NCBI RefSeq assembly: GCF_031157315.1
Contig: NZ_JAVIFU010000002.1
Coordinates: forward strand, 62,001-126,000
DNA: 64,000 nucleotides
Direction: 5' to 3'
Source: Paenibacillus sp. LHD-38
GTDB lineage: Bacteria; Bacillota; Bacilli; Paenibacillales; Paenibacillaceae
The translations under genes were made by a program, and so were the position numbers. Of this stretch, positions 26,897 through 35,838 are shown piece after piece. How positions within the stretch are numbered: the stretch's first letter is position 1; each line of letters opens with the position of its first letter. The notes below the pieces were generated by a model. It had not been told where the DNA came from, did no database searches, and saw only the letters and a program-made list of their open reading frames with translations.

Positions 26897-27343
26897 TTAT
26901 GGGGTTGGTATCATGAAACGGACGCTTGCCAGCTCATCCAGCTCGTTCTGCTCTTTTATTTGCAAAGCATACTGGAACCGGTCACGCGCATGATCTTTTG
27001 CTTTAAGCCACACTTTCTCATCCTTCATCTTGTCTGAAAGTTTAAGTCTGCTTTGCTCAACCGCATTTTGTGCATGTAACACATCTTTCAATTTACTTTT
27101 TATGCAAGCAACTAAATAATCCAAGTATTGCTGGATAACCTGAAGCTCGGATAATGGAACTGAAATTTGAGCAGCTTCTTGTAATTTTTCTTCCCAATCC
27201 TGTTTTTTCGCACGCAATAGCGCAAGGGAAAGCTCCTCGGCAGTTAAATCGCCTATTGCAGATGAAAGCATCCATTCTGCTTGCGTCTTTTCGCTGCCCT
27301 TCAAATCGACAACCCTCTGGAATGTGTAACTAAACGCTGCCAT
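26897..27343 (-). CDS. fliJ: Flagellar export protein FliJ
   Basis: 148 aa, almost entirely a long antiparallel coiled coil, the usual FliJ form that sits as the stalk in the FliI hexamer and activates FlhA. Pattern of the family is seen in FSYTFQRVVDLKGSEKTQAE at the start and KAKDHARDRFQYALQIKEQN near the end. It starts 8 nt after fliI. Confidence 0.93.
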   Translation of the reverse strand: MAAFSYTFQRVVDLKGSEKTQAEWMLSSAIGDLTAEELSLALLRAKKQDWEEKLQEAAQISVPLSELQVIQQYLDYLVACIKSKLKDVLHAQNAVEQSRLKLSDKMKDEKVWLKAKDHARDRFQYALQIKEQNELDELASVRFMIPTP

Positions 27344-27351
27344 TTAAAGGT

Positions 27352-28677
27352 TCAACTCCTGTAGAAATGATTAATTAAATGAGATTGTGCTTCCTCTAAG
27401 CTTACTTTTTCATTCGTTTTTTGCTTAGTGTAGTTTTGAATAGGATCAATAAATTGAAGGGCCAAATCAATTTCTGCATTTGTTCCTCGTTGGTACGCCC
27501 CTATATTGATCAAATCTTCCGAATCTTTATAAACAGCAAGAAGTTTTTTTAATTCATTAGCGGCATCCTGTTGTTCTTCGGTTACGATTTCCTTCATAAC
27601 CCGACTAACTGAGGCTAAAACATCAATCGCAGGAAAGTGACCCTTATGAGCTAATTGGCGACTCAAAACAATGTGACCATCGAGAATTCCGCGAACGGCG
27701 TCTGCAATTGGTTCATTCATATCATCACCATCAACAAGAACGGTGTAAAAAGCAGTAATTGAACCTGACGGCCCCGTTCCAGCACGCTCTAGAAGCTTAG
27801 GCAGCGCTGCGAATACAGATGGCGTATAACCGCGTGTAGCCGGAGGCTCGCCGATTGCTAATCCTACTTCACGGAGGGCCATCGCATATCGCGTAACTGA
27901 ATCCATCATCAGCATGACATTCAAACCGCGATCCCGAAAATATTCAGCAATGGAAGTTGCAATCAACGCGCCCTTTATACGAATCAGTGCCGGCTGATCT
28001 GATGTAGCCACTATGACGACTGAACGAGCTAGACCCTCTTGTCCAAGGTCTTTCTCAATAAATTCCAGCACCTCGCGGCCGCGCTCGCCAATTAAGGCTA
28101 TTACGTTTACATCGGCTGATGTATTGCGGGCAATCATGCCGAGCAGCGTGCTCTTACCGACACCAGAACCTGCGAATATCCCAACGCGCTGTCCACGCCC
28201 TACGGTAAGCAGGCCGTCGATTGCTCTCACGCCAATACCAAGCGGTTCAACGACCCGAGGTCGCTTAAGCGGATTACTAGGCTCGTTATGGGTTGAATAA
28301 TGAGGCATTCTTCTAGGCAGAAACGAGCCGTCTAACGGATTTCCTAAACCGTCTAACACTTTGCCTAACAGCTCAGATCCAACCTGGACAGTTAACGGTT
28401 TACCAGTACCAACAACATCACAGCCTGGGCTTATAGCGTGTAAATCGCCTAATGGCATCAAAATAACCTTGTTATCTCGAAAGCCTACGACTTCTGCTTT
28501 AATCGGCTTTGCGCCCTTGGATGGATAGATGAAGCAAACATCACCTATACTAGCGTCCGGTCCTTCTGATTCAACGGTTAGACCGATGACCTGCGTAACT
28601 TTCCCGTTAACTCGCACGGGATCAAGCGGCTGCAAATGCTCAATGTATTTGAGGACATCCAGATTATTCACTATCAT
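27352..28677 (-). CDS. fliI: Flagellum-specific export ATPase FliI
   Basis: 441 aa from the ATG at 28677 (GAGG 8 nt upstream), close to the B. subtilis length; a 12-residue longer frame is unlikely. F1-beta-like hexameric ATPase that energises substrate entry. Walker A GIFAGSGVGKSTLLGMIARN, the LIGERGREVLEF region, Walker B MLMMDSVTRYAMALRE and the SGSITAFYTVLVDGDDMNEP segment are all intact. It overlaps the end of fliH by 14 nt. Confidence 0.97.
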   Translation of the reverse strand: MIVNNLDVLKYIEHLQPLDPVRVNGKVTQVIGLTVESEGPDASIGDVCFIYPSKGAKPIKAEVVGFRDNKVILMPLGDLHAISPGCDVVGTGKPLTVQVGSELLGKVLDGLGNPLDGSFLPRRMPHYSTHNEPSNPLKRPRVVEPLGIGVRAIDGLLTVGRGQRVGIFAGSGVGKSTLLGMIARNTSADVNVIALIGERGREVLEFIEKDLGQEGLARSVVIVATSDQPALIRIKGALIATSIAEYFRDRGLNVMLMMDSVTRYAMALREVGLAIGEPPATRGYTPSVFAALPKLLERAGTGPSGSITAFYTVLVDGDDMNEPIADAVRGILDGHIVLSRQLAHKGHFPAIDVLASVSRVMKEIVTEEQQDAANELKKLLAVYKDSEDLINIGAYQRGTNAEIDLALQFIDPIQNYTKQKTNEKVSLEEAQSHLINHFYRS

Positions 28678-29503
28678 CGAAATGACCTCGATCTTCGCTG
28701 CTATGATGAGCAAGATGGATTAATTCCCGCTTTATCTCAGCCAGCTGCGTATCAATGCGGGCATCGATGCTGCCAAAAGCGGACCGTATAACGCATCCGT
28801 TATCCTTCACAGTCGAATCAGGCAGAATCTGCAATTCTGCTTGTGAATCGATAGCGAAATGAAGCTCTTCCCTGGCAGCTTGTACAAACGCGAGCAGACC
28901 TGGCGCGACACACAACGTAATAACGCCTTGTTCTCTTCGACGGGAGAGAGACTTCCTAATCAGCTCGATAGCCATATCAGGTGCTAAAGTTAGTTGTTGT
29001 CCGATAATTTTTTCTGCAATTGCACAGCTAAGCTCGACAAGGAAAGGCTCTGCCTCTTGAATAATTTGCTCTCGCATTTCAAATGCTGTTTTGAGCACAT
29101 CGGTTGCTTCGGCAAGCTTTTGCTCCCAGATTTCCCGCAGCTCTACTTCTGACTGCGCTGCTCCTTCCGCATAGCCAAGCTCATAGCCAGCTTGTCTAGA
29201 CCGTTCGGATTCTGCTTCGTCATCTGTTCGCTTTTGCAGCCACCACACATCGATTTGCTGTTGTGTTTCGGCTAATAGCCTTTCACTCTCTATTGCGGCT
29301 TCACGCAGTCTTTCTTCCGCATAGAGCTGGGCATCATTCAAAATTTGATCTCGCAATGTAATGGTTTCTTCATCAGGAGCAGGCGGAACCTCCACTTCCT
29401 GACTAAGTGTTTCATTGATTTCAAAATTCCGTTGATGCAGCCACTCCAGCTGCTTCAATTGGTCAAGAGTAATCACACTCGATGATTTGATCAAATTAGA
29501 CAA
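28664..29503 (-). CDS. fliH: Flagellar export stator protein FliH
   Basis: 279 aa if started at the TTG at 29503, which has GGAGGAG upstream and begins LSNLIKSSSVI like other Bacilli FliH proteins; an in-frame start at 29542 would overlap fliG much further. A charged coiled coil (about 45-150) is followed by a C-terminal V-ATPase subunit E-like domain (LVELSCAIAEKIIGQQL) that regulates FliI. It overlaps fliG by 8 nt and fliI by 14 nt. Confidence 0.92.
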   Translation of the reverse strand: MSNLIKSSSVITLDQLKQLEWLHQRNFEINETLSQEVEVPPAPDEETITLRDQILNDAQLYAEERLREAAIESERLLAETQQQIDVWWLQKRTDDEAESERSRQAGYELGYAEGAAQSEVELREIWEQKLAEATDVLKTAFEMREQIIQEAEPFLVELSCAIAEKIIGQQLTLAPDMAIELIRKSLSRRREQGVITLCVAPGLLAFVQAAREELHFAIDSQAELQILPDSTVKDNGCVIRSAFGSIDARIDTQLAEIKRELIHLAHHSSEDRGHFDDSE

Positions 29504-30509
29504 TGATATCGTCTCCTCCACCACGGGCGATGATGATTTCACCAGACTCTTCTAATCTGCGGATTGTTGCTACGATACGTGTTTGTGCCTCTTCCACGTC
29601 ACGAAGCCGCACGGGACCCATGAATTCCATTTCTTCTTTGAAAGTCTCGGCCATGCGCTTGGACATATTACGGAAAATCGCTTCTCGAACCTCTTCGCTC
29701 GCCACTTTAAGCGCAAGCTGAAGATCTGCGTTCTCGATATCGCGTATAATCCGTTGAATGGAACGATTGTCGATATTGACGATGTCCTCGAATACAAACA
29801 TCCGTTTTTTAATCTCTTCTGCAAGCTCTGGATCTTGTATTTCAAGTGCGTCGAGAATCGTACGCTCTGTTCCACGGTCGACGCCATTCAAAATTTGAAC
29901 GATGGAATCGATACCGCCGGCATTTGTGTAATCCTGCGTAACCGTTGCGGATAGCTTTTGCTCCAAAACGCGCTCTACCTGAGAAATAACCTCTGGCGAT
30001 GTACTATCCATCAAAGCAATTCGTCGTGCTACCTCTGCTTGCTTCTCTTGCGGAAGCGAAGAAAGGATATGCGAGGATTGTTCCGATTGCAAATAAGATA
30101 ATACTAGAGCAATGGTTTGTGAGTTCTCATTTTGAATAAAGTTCAAAATCTGAGTTGGCTCTGCTTTTCTCGCAAAATCAAAAGGTCTTACTTGTAGGGT
30201 TGCTGTCAAACGATTAATGACTTCTAAAGCTTTCTGTTCGCCAAGCGCTTTCTCTAAAATGTCCTTAGCATAGGAAATACCGCCTTGCGTGATATATTCC
30301 TGAGCCATGCATATTTGATGGAACTCACTCAGAATGGTTTCCCGGTCCAAGCTGTCTACTTTCCGGACATTTGCGATTTCAAGCGTTAGCTGCTCAATTT
30401 CTTCCTCGCGTAAATGCTTGAATATTTGTGCGGAAACTTCAGGTCCAAGCGTAATAAGTAAAATGGCTGCTTTTTGTCGACCCGATAAGCCCTGCATGGA
30501 TTTTGACAC
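29496..30509 (-). CDS. fliG: Flagellar motor switch protein FliG
   Basis: 337 aa. Rotor protein that couples the MS-ring to the stator. Start taken as GTG at 30509 with AGAGGTGG 5 nt upstream, giving SKSMQGLSGRQKAAILLITL. Three armadillo-like domains: FliG_N (1-100), FliG_M (about 110-190, with LSYLQSEQSSHILSSLPQEK) and FliG_C (about 200-330) carrying the torque helix with conserved charged residues (RSIQRIIRDIENADLQLALK). It lies between fliF and fliH. Confidence 0.96.
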   Translation of the reverse strand: MSKSMQGLSGRQKAAILLITLGPEVSAQIFKHLREEEIEQLTLEIANVRKVDSLDRETILSEFHQICMAQEYITQGGISYAKDILEKALGEQKALEVINRLTATLQVRPFDFARKAEPTQILNFIQNENSQTIALVLSYLQSEQSSHILSSLPQEKQAEVARRIALMDSTSPEVISQVERVLEQKLSATVTQDYTNAGGIDSIVQILNGVDRGTERTILDALEIQDPELAEEIKKRMFVFEDIVNIDNRSIQRIIRDIENADLQLALKVASEEVREAIFRNMSKRMAETFKEEMEFMGPVRLRDVEEAQTRIVATIRRLEESGEIIIARGGGDDIIV

Positions 30510-30520
30510 ATGAACCACCT

Positions 30521-32092
30521 CTATTCATCCACAAGCCATGTGCGAAGAAGATTAACAAACTCATCTGGTTTTCGTTTGGCGAGTGTTTCAAGATTTTTCC
30601 GAGCCTGACTGTCGTTGTTAACACTTTCCAAATCAAGAGTAGGGTATTCCACTTTAGCAGGAGCAGCCAACTCAATTTCTTCCTCGGCAGCCTTTTTACG
30701 TCTGCGCGTTAGGATTACAATTAATCCGCCGATGATTGCAAGAGCTGCAACACCGATACCGATTAACCAAGGCGTTGAAAGTACGCTTGATTGATTATCA
30801 GAACTACTACCAGAGAAAGTGCTTGCAATAAGAGCTACTTTTTTCGCCATTAGTTCATCATTCGTCACATCTTGGCCTGAATCCGCAAGCTGTGCACGTA
30901 CCAAAGCGGTCAAATAAGTCATTATAGCTGTTTTACTAGCCTCATCTTGAATTTCCGACTCTTCGATACCGATACTAATAGAAAGGTCTTTTAATACGAA
31001 GGGTCCGGAAACGATGTTGCTGCTTATCCGTGAAACATCATAATTTCGAATTTGAGAACTCGTTTCAGATGAGCTTTCACCTGTCGTTGCAGTTTCATAT
31101 CCTGGAACATCCGTTTCCCCAGTACCAGCAACACCGCCAGCTTCTCCAGAGGAACCCGTTGATGTACTGTTGTTTATTTCTTCACTAATAATTATCCCGT
31201 TATTGTTATTGTTATCTAATGGCTTTACAAGTGATTCTTGCGATGTCTTCTTATCGAAGTTCATGCTGCTTGAAACTTGGATAACTAAGTTATCCACGCC
31301 AACGATTGGTCCTAAAAATTGTTGAATGTTTTTCTTCAATTCCGTTTCATACTTCCGTTGAATAAGGAATTGTGACTCGACAGCATCTGAATTGTTAGCT
31401 ATACCGCCGTCTGTCTCCGAAAAAGTCAATTCCCCTTGCGGACTGGAGATCGTAATATCTTTCATCGCTAAATTGGGAACAGCAGTCTTTACAAGGTTGT
31501 AATAGCCATCGATTTCTTTCTGGCTTGGTCGGTAGCCTGACATGAACCTCATCATGATCGAAGCAGATGCTTGTTCTGCGTCTTCAGGTGAAAGGAATAC
31601 GCTTTCTTCAGGCAAGTTTACCAAAACCTTTGAACTGTCAACGCCCTGCATGGCATTAAGCAGCTGTTGGATTTCGCCATTCAACGCATTAAGATACTTT
31701 ACGTTAAATTCATTTTCCGTTGTACCGAATTGACTTGAGCTTGAATTAAATGCTTCAAACCCGATTGAACCGTTTTGGACTAATCCTTGAGACCCCACAT
31801 CAACTTTAATTCGTGCAGCTTCTGTGCTTGGAACCGAGATGCTTTTTCCATTGTTGCTTAGCTCGTACGGGATCCCGCTCCCATCCAAGTAAGTCATGAT
31901 GGCGGCGGCGTCTGTTGTATCCAAATTTTGAAAAGCAATTTCGTATTCCGTTCTCGTAAATACGATTGTTAACAAAATAATTGTTAACAACAATCCACTA
32001 ATGGAAGCCCCCAACCAAATTTTTTGTTTTCTGCCCATTTGGCCCCAAAATTGAGTAAGCCTACTTCTAAATTGGGCGATTCTCTCGTTCAC
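30521..32092 (-). CDS. fliF: Flagellar MS-ring protein FliF
   Basis: 523 aa. Builds the MS-ring in the membrane. TM1 (about 26-46, IWLGASISGLLLTIILLTIVF), RBM1-2 domains (FQNLDTTDAAAIMTYLDGSGIPYEL onward), RBM3 and a Ser/Thr/Asn-rich insertion (about 265-345), then TM2 (about 445-465, TPWLIGIGVAALAIIGGLIV) and a C-terminal FliG-binding tail (about 485-523). It follows fliE by 42 nt. Confidence 0.97.
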   Translation of the reverse strand: MNERIAQFRSRLTQFWGQMGRKQKIWLGASISGLLLTIILLTIVFTRTEYEIAFQNLDTTDAAAIMTYLDGSGIPYELSNNGKSISVPSTEAARIKVDVGSQGLVQNGSIGFEAFNSSSSQFGTTENEFNVKYLNALNGEIQQLLNAMQGVDSSKVLVNLPEESVFLSPEDAEQASASIMMRFMSGYRPSQKEIDGYYNLVKTAVPNLAMKDITISSPQGELTFSETDGGIANNSDAVESQFLIQRKYETELKKNIQQFLGPIVGVDNLVIQVSSSMNFDKKTSQESLVKPLDNNNNNGIIISEEINNSTSTGSSGEAGGVAGTGETDVPGYETATTGESSSETSSQIRNYDVSRISSNIVSGPFVLKDLSISIGIEESEIQDEASKTAIMTYLTALVRAQLADSGQDVTNDELMAKKVALIASTFSGSSSDNQSSVLSTPWLIGIGVAALAIIGGLIVILTRRRKKAAEEEIELAAPAKVEYPTLDLESVNNDSQARKNLETLAKRKPDEFVNLLRTWLVDE

Positions 32093-32134
32093 GTTGTCAC
32101 CTCACCCAAATACTATGCTAGATCAAAATTACGG

Positions 32135-32440
32135 TTAGATTTGCATCCGCATCATTTCTTGATATGCTTCAACCACTTTGTTGCGGACTTGTGAGGTAAA
32201 CTGTAAACTCAGCTGTGCTTGCTCCGAAGCGATTAACACCTTTGTAACATCAACTTGGCCAGTTAAGTATTTGTCATTAAGCTTATGAACGTTCTGCTCT
32301 TGATTGCTAACATTATCAATCGCCGTTTGTAAATATTGACCAAAAGATTGTGTTAATTGTGCCGGAGTCGCTTCTTGCACCGATTTATTTTCTAGGAGTT
32401 TGGCAGGTTGAACCGGATTAAGCGACATCGATTGTATCAT
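32135..32440 (-). CDS. fliE: Flagellar hook-basal body complex protein FliE
   Basis: 101 aa from the ATG at 32440, with GGAGG 7 nt upstream (a TTG one codon earlier is less likely). First rod-type subunit exported, joining the MS-ring to the rod. The C-terminal signature VTKVLIASEQAQLSLQFTSQ and VVEAYQEMMRMQI is clear. It lies between flgC and fliF. Confidence 0.96.
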   Translation of the reverse strand: MIQSMSLNPVQPAKLLENKSVQEATPAQLTQSFGQYLQTAIDNVSNQEQNVHKLNDKYLTGQVDVTKVLIASEQAQLSLQFTSQVRNKVVEAYQEMMRMQI

Positions 32441-32479
32441 CAATATTCCTCCAATTCATCACATGATATTTCCGTACAT

Positions 32480-32929
32480 TTATTTACCTATTTCTAATGC
32501 CTTTATAAACATTGATTTGGTTGCGTTCAATGCGGTTACGTTTGCTTCATAGGAACGCGTCGCAGCTATCATATCCACCATCTCTTTGGTGACGTCCACA
32601 TTTGGCATATTAACGTAACCATTGGCGTCAGCATCAGGATGCGTCGGATTATAAATAAGCTTGTTTGGCGATTGATCCTCTTTGATTCTTGTAACCTTCA
32701 CGCCTTGAGCAGCTGAGCTCCCGTTCATTTGCTCGGAAAGTACGCTTGAAAAGGATTGCTGCAGCGGTTCCATAACAACCATTTTCCGCTTATAGGGCTG
32801 GAATTGTCCGTTTACAAAACTTCCACGCGTCGTTTCTGCATTAGCAATATTAGAAGATATAACATCCATTCTCAGACGCTGCGCTGACAATGCCGATGCA
32901 CTGATATCAAATCCCGTGGACAACTTCAT
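32480..32929 (-). CDS. flgC: Flagellar basal-body rod protein FlgC
   Basis: 149 aa. Proximal rod subunit. The rod signature SALSAQRLRMDVISSNIANAETTRG is near the N-terminus, and the C-terminal helix has YVNMPNVDVTKEMVDMIAATRSYEANVTAL. It starts 2 nt after flgB. Confidence 0.97.
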   Translation of the reverse strand: MKLSTGFDISASALSAQRLRMDVISSNIANAETTRGSFVNGQFQPYKRKMVVMEPLQQSFSSVLSEQMNGSSAAQGVKVTRIKEDQSPNKLIYNPTHPDADANGYVNMPNVDVTKEMVDMIAATRSYEANVTALNATKSMFIKALEIGK

Positions 32930-32931
32930 CG

Positions 32932-33345
32932 TTAGGCTCTCCCCTCAATTGCTGTACGCATCATTCTCACGTCATGATTAATTTGTTGGACATAAAAGTT
33001 ATAGCTTAGTTGGTTTTTTGCTAGCAAAGACATTTCACGATCGATATCAACATTATTTTCATTGTTGTTCATCGAAGTTGTTTCATCGGTGATTAGTTTG
33101 GGTATAGGTACATTAGATGAAGCTAATCCAATGGACATATGCTTTTGATTGGTCCGTTTACCGACCAAATGCCCTTGCGTATTGCCCATCGTTTGCTCTA
33201 ATAATTCCTCAAACAGAACCTCAGACCGTTTGAAATGCGGCGTATCACCGTTTGCCACATTGTTTGAAATGACGCGTTGCCGCATTTCTGCTGCCTGAAG
33301 CGCACCTTCCATCCTTCCAAATGCAGCGCCATTCAACAAATTCAC
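32932..33345 (-). CDS. flgB: Flagellar basal-body rod protein FlgB, first gene of the fla/che operon
   Basis: 137 aa. Proximal rod subunit; signature MRQRVISNNVANGDTPHFKR and the C-terminal SLLAKNQLSYNFYVQQINHD. The start is GTG at 33345 with only a weak ribosome site (AGTGGTG). A strong ribosome site with a start-stop ATG-TGA lies 15 nt upstream, so translation may depend on re-initiation. The first of 40 same-strand genes. Confidence 0.95.
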   Translation of the reverse strand: MNLLNGAAFGRMEGALQAAEMRQRVISNNVANGDTPHFKRSEVLFEELLEQTMGNTQGHLVGKRTNQKHMSIGLASSNVPIPKLITDETTSMNNNENNVDIDREMSLLAKNQLSYNFYVQQINHDVRMMRTAIEGRA

Positions 33346-33360
33346 GTAGTTTCACCACTT

Positions 33361-33379
33361 TCACATAGGAGATCTCCTT
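33361..33379 (-). promoter_or_regulatory. Start-stop mini-ORF with palindromic ribosome site upstream of flgB
   Basis: On the minus strand AAGGAG (33374-33379) stands exactly 7 nt before ATG TGA (33361-33366), an ideal start site whose second codon is a stop. The ribosome site is itself part of a perfect 12-bp palindrome, AGGAGATCTCCT (33367-33378). The flgB GTG start is 15 nt downstream. A translational control role is inferred. Confidence 0.5.
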
Positions 33380-33448
33380 AACGTATTCAACAGATTACAG
33401 TTCATTCCTTCTTTGTTCGACACTAAAAATTAAAAAAATGAGATTACT

Positions 33449-33475
33449 ATGTCGATTTTTGCCGACATGATAATA
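33449..33475 (-). promoter_or_regulatory. Candidate fla/che promoter with downstream operator-like dyad
   Basis: On the minus strand a -10-like TATTAT (33470-33475) is followed at once by a 6-bp dyad ATGTCG/CGACAT with an 8-nt spacer (33449-33468), placed where transcription would start. No good -35 is seen 17 nt upstream, which is expected for an activator-dependent promoter. It lies after the codY terminator, so the operon needs a promoter here. The AT-rich stretch AATTTAGGAAATT just upstream is a weak CodY-box resemblance. Confidence 0.35.
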
Positions 33476-33503
33476 TTCAACAATTTCCTAAATTATTACA
33501 ATA

Positions 33504-33537
33504 AGAAAAAAGCCCTATCTTTGGTAGAAGATAGGGC
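33504..33537 (-). terminator. Intrinsic terminator of codY
   Basis: Perfect 10-bp stem (33512-33521 with 33528-33537), 6-nt loop and a run of six T residues on the minus strand (33506-33511). It separates codY from the fla/che operon. Confidence 0.9.
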
Positions 33538-33560
33538 CGAAATGGTCTATACGACCTATT

Positions 33561-34331
33561 TTATGACTTCATTTTATCCAATTCTTGCAACAATTGGTGG
33601 TTTAATATCTTAATGTATGTGCCTTTCATCCCTAATGATCTAGTTTCGATCACGCCTGCACTTTCCAACTTCCGCAATGCGTTCACAATTACCGATCTTG
33701 TAATTCCTACCCGGTCCGCGATTTTGGATGCGACGAGCAGTCCTTCCTTACCATCCAGCTCTTCAAATATATGCTCAACAGCTTCTAATTCACTGAAGGA
33801 TAAAGATCCTACCGCAACTGACACGACAGCGCGACTGCGTACCTCTTGTTCTATTTCCTCAGTTCGCTCACGTAAAATTTCCATGCCTACGATTGTAGAA
33901 CCATATTCAGCCAAAATAAGATCATCGTCATCAAACGTGCCTGACAAGCGGGTTAGCACTAAAGTCCCAAGACGATCTCCACCGCCGATAATAGGCACTA
34001 CCGTCATAATTTCTTGATCGCCTAAACGTGGAAAGGTTTCATAAATACCTGAATCCGGCTTCACGTTCGTCATCGACTCCTGCATGTCAAGAAATCGGAC
34101 ATTGCTTTCTTGCGGGAAACGAAGCTCATCTACGGATAGGGACCGCATGAATTCATGATCATACGCATCAACAGCTGAGCAGCCTAATATCTTACCTCTG
34201 CGGCTAACGACGAAAACATTCGTCTGAATCGTCGTGCAGAGCACCTCCGCCATTTCCCTGAAGCTAAGCGCTTTGCCGGCCGCGCGCTGCAGCAGTCGAT
34301 TCAGTGTTCTTGTCTTTGTTAGTAAAGTCAT
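33561..34331 (-). CDS. codY: GTP- and branched-chain-amino-acid-sensing repressor CodY
   Basis: 256 aa from the ATG at 34331 with GGGAGG 7 nt upstream; a 5-residue longer frame is unlikely. Global repressor of stationary-phase and nutrient-scavenging genes. The N-terminal GAF domain (1-155) includes [20 protein letters not shown] and [18 protein letters not shown]. The C-terminal winged helix-turn-helix (about 190-256) has [20 protein letters not shown]. It is directly upstream of the fla/che operon, which CodY represses in B. subtilis. Confidence 0.98.
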   Translation of the reverse strand: MTLLTKTRTLNRLLQRAAGKALSFREMAEVLCTTIQTNVFVVSRRGKILGCSAVDAYDHEFMRSLSVDELRFPQESNVRFLDMQESMTNVKPDSGIYETFPRLGDQEIMTVVPIIGGGDRLGTLVLTRLSGTFDDDDLILAEYGSTIVGMEILRERTEEIEQEVRSRAVVSVAVGSLSFSELEAVEHIFEELDGKEGLLVASKIADRVGITRSVIVNALRKLESAGVIETRSLGMKGTYIKILNHQLLQELDKMKS

Positions 34332-34358
34332 TCTCTTGCCTCCCAAAACTCATAACAA

Positions 34359-35759
34359 CTACAGTATATATTGACTCAAATCGCGATTTTGTGCAATACT
34401 TCCTAGCTTTTCTCGTACGTATTCCGGCGTGATTGTCATTTTTTCAAGCGACAGCTCGGGTGCTTCAAACGATAAATCCTCCAGCAGCTTTTCCAAAATG
34501 GTATGCAAGCGACGAGCGCCAATATTTTCAGTATTGCGATTCACATCGGCAGCGATGGACGCGAGCTCATGGATCGCTTCTTCCGAAAACTCGATTTGGA
34601 TTCCTTCTGTTTCAAGCAAAGCGGAATATTGTTTTGTCAAAGCATTTTTCGGCTCTTTCAAAATACTTACAAAATCATCCAAGCTGAGGCTGGTCAGCTC
34701 TACCCGAATCGGAAAGCGTCCTTGAAGCTCTGGAATCAAATCTGATGGTTTTGCGACATGGAATGCGCCAGCAGCGATAAACAATACGTAATCCGTTTTA
34801 ACTGGGCCGTATTTGGTCATAACAGTCGATCCTTCAACGATTGGAAGAATATCCCTCTGAACGCCTTCTCTGGACACATCCGGTCCTGAGCCGCGCGATG
34901 GGCTAGCAATCTTATCAATTTCATCTATGAAAATAATGCCGGATTGCTCCGCCCTCGTAATCGATTCCGTAATGACATCATCCATATCGATGATTTTGTT
35001 GGCTTCCTCTTGCGTTAACACCTTGCGCGCTTCCTTAACGGGCAGCTTGCGTTTCTTCGGCTTCTTCGGCATTAATTGCCCAAACAGCTCTTGCATATTC
35101 ATGCCCATACCTTCCGGTCCTTGGCCTGACAGCATATCCATCATATTTGGAGCAGAATCCTCTACTTCAATTTCAATGATTTCATTTTCGAGCTTCCCCG
35201 CAGCTAACTGCTCTTTGATTTGCGAACGTTTTTGATGCAGCGCATTTTCTACTTCCGGCTCTTCTTTAGGTTCATCGGTCTGCTGTTGGTTGCCAAAAAG
35301 CATTTCAAACGGGTTTTTTGAAGATTTCGGTTTAACGGCAGATGGAGCCAGCAAAGCCACGATACGCTCATTAGCAAGCTTTTCTGCACGATCTTTAACC
35401 TTTTCGGTTTTTTCTGTTTTCACCATGCGAATGGCCGTTTCAACGAGGTCGCGTACCATCGATTCAACATCCCGTCCGACATAGCCTACTTCAGTAAATT
35501 TTGTGGCCTCAAGCTTCACGAACGGCGCTTTCACGAGCTTCGCCAAGCGGCGCGCGATTTCCGTTTTACCTACTCCGGTTGGTCCGATCATCAAAATATT
35601 TTTCGGAACGATTTCATCGCGCAGCGTATCATCAAGCAAGCTTCTGCGGTAACGATTGCGCAGCGCAATGGCTACTGAACGTTTCGCCGGTTTTTGTCCA
35701 ACGATATACTTATCAAGCTCCGCTACAATCTGACGAGGTGTCAGTGCATCATTTCCCAT
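34359..35759 (-). CDS. hslU: ATP-dependent protease ATPase subunit HslU (ClpY)
   Basis: 466 aa. AAA+ unfoldase feeding HslV. Walker [18 protein letters not shown] (about residue 59), the pore motif GYVGRD, a mid-protein I-domain (about 110-245) rich in charged residues, Walker [12 protein letters not shown], and the sensor segment [20 protein letters not shown] near the C-terminus. It is 28 nt upstream of codY and 79 nt downstream of hslV. Confidence 0.98.
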   Translation of the reverse strand: MGNDALTPRQIVAELDKYIVGQKPAKRSVAIALRNRYRRSLLDDTLRDEIVPKNILMIGPTGVGKTEIARRLAKLVKAPFVKLEATKFTEVGYVGRDVESMVRDLVETAIRMVKTEKTEKVKDRAEKLANERIVALLAPSAVKPKSSKNPFEMLFGNQQQTDEPKEEPEVENALHQKRSQIKEQLAAGKLENEIIEIEVEDSAPNMMDMLSGQGPEGMGMNMQELFGQLMPKKPKKRKLPVKEARKVLTQEEANKIIDMDDVITESITRAEQSGIIFIDEIDKIASPSRGSGPDVSREGVQRDILPIVEGSTVMTKYGPVKTDYVLFIAAGAFHVAKPSDLIPELQGRFPIRVELTSLSLDDFVSILKEPKNALTKQYSALLETEGIQIEFSEEAIHELASIAADVNRNTENIGARRLHTILEKLLEDLSFEAPELSLEKMTITPEYVREKLGSIAQNRDLSQYIL

Positions 35760-35838
35760 TATAAAATCCCTCCGATTTATATATCTTCACTATGACTTCC
35801 CGAAGCTTGTTTTACCATTCTAGGCCGTATCGTTCAAT

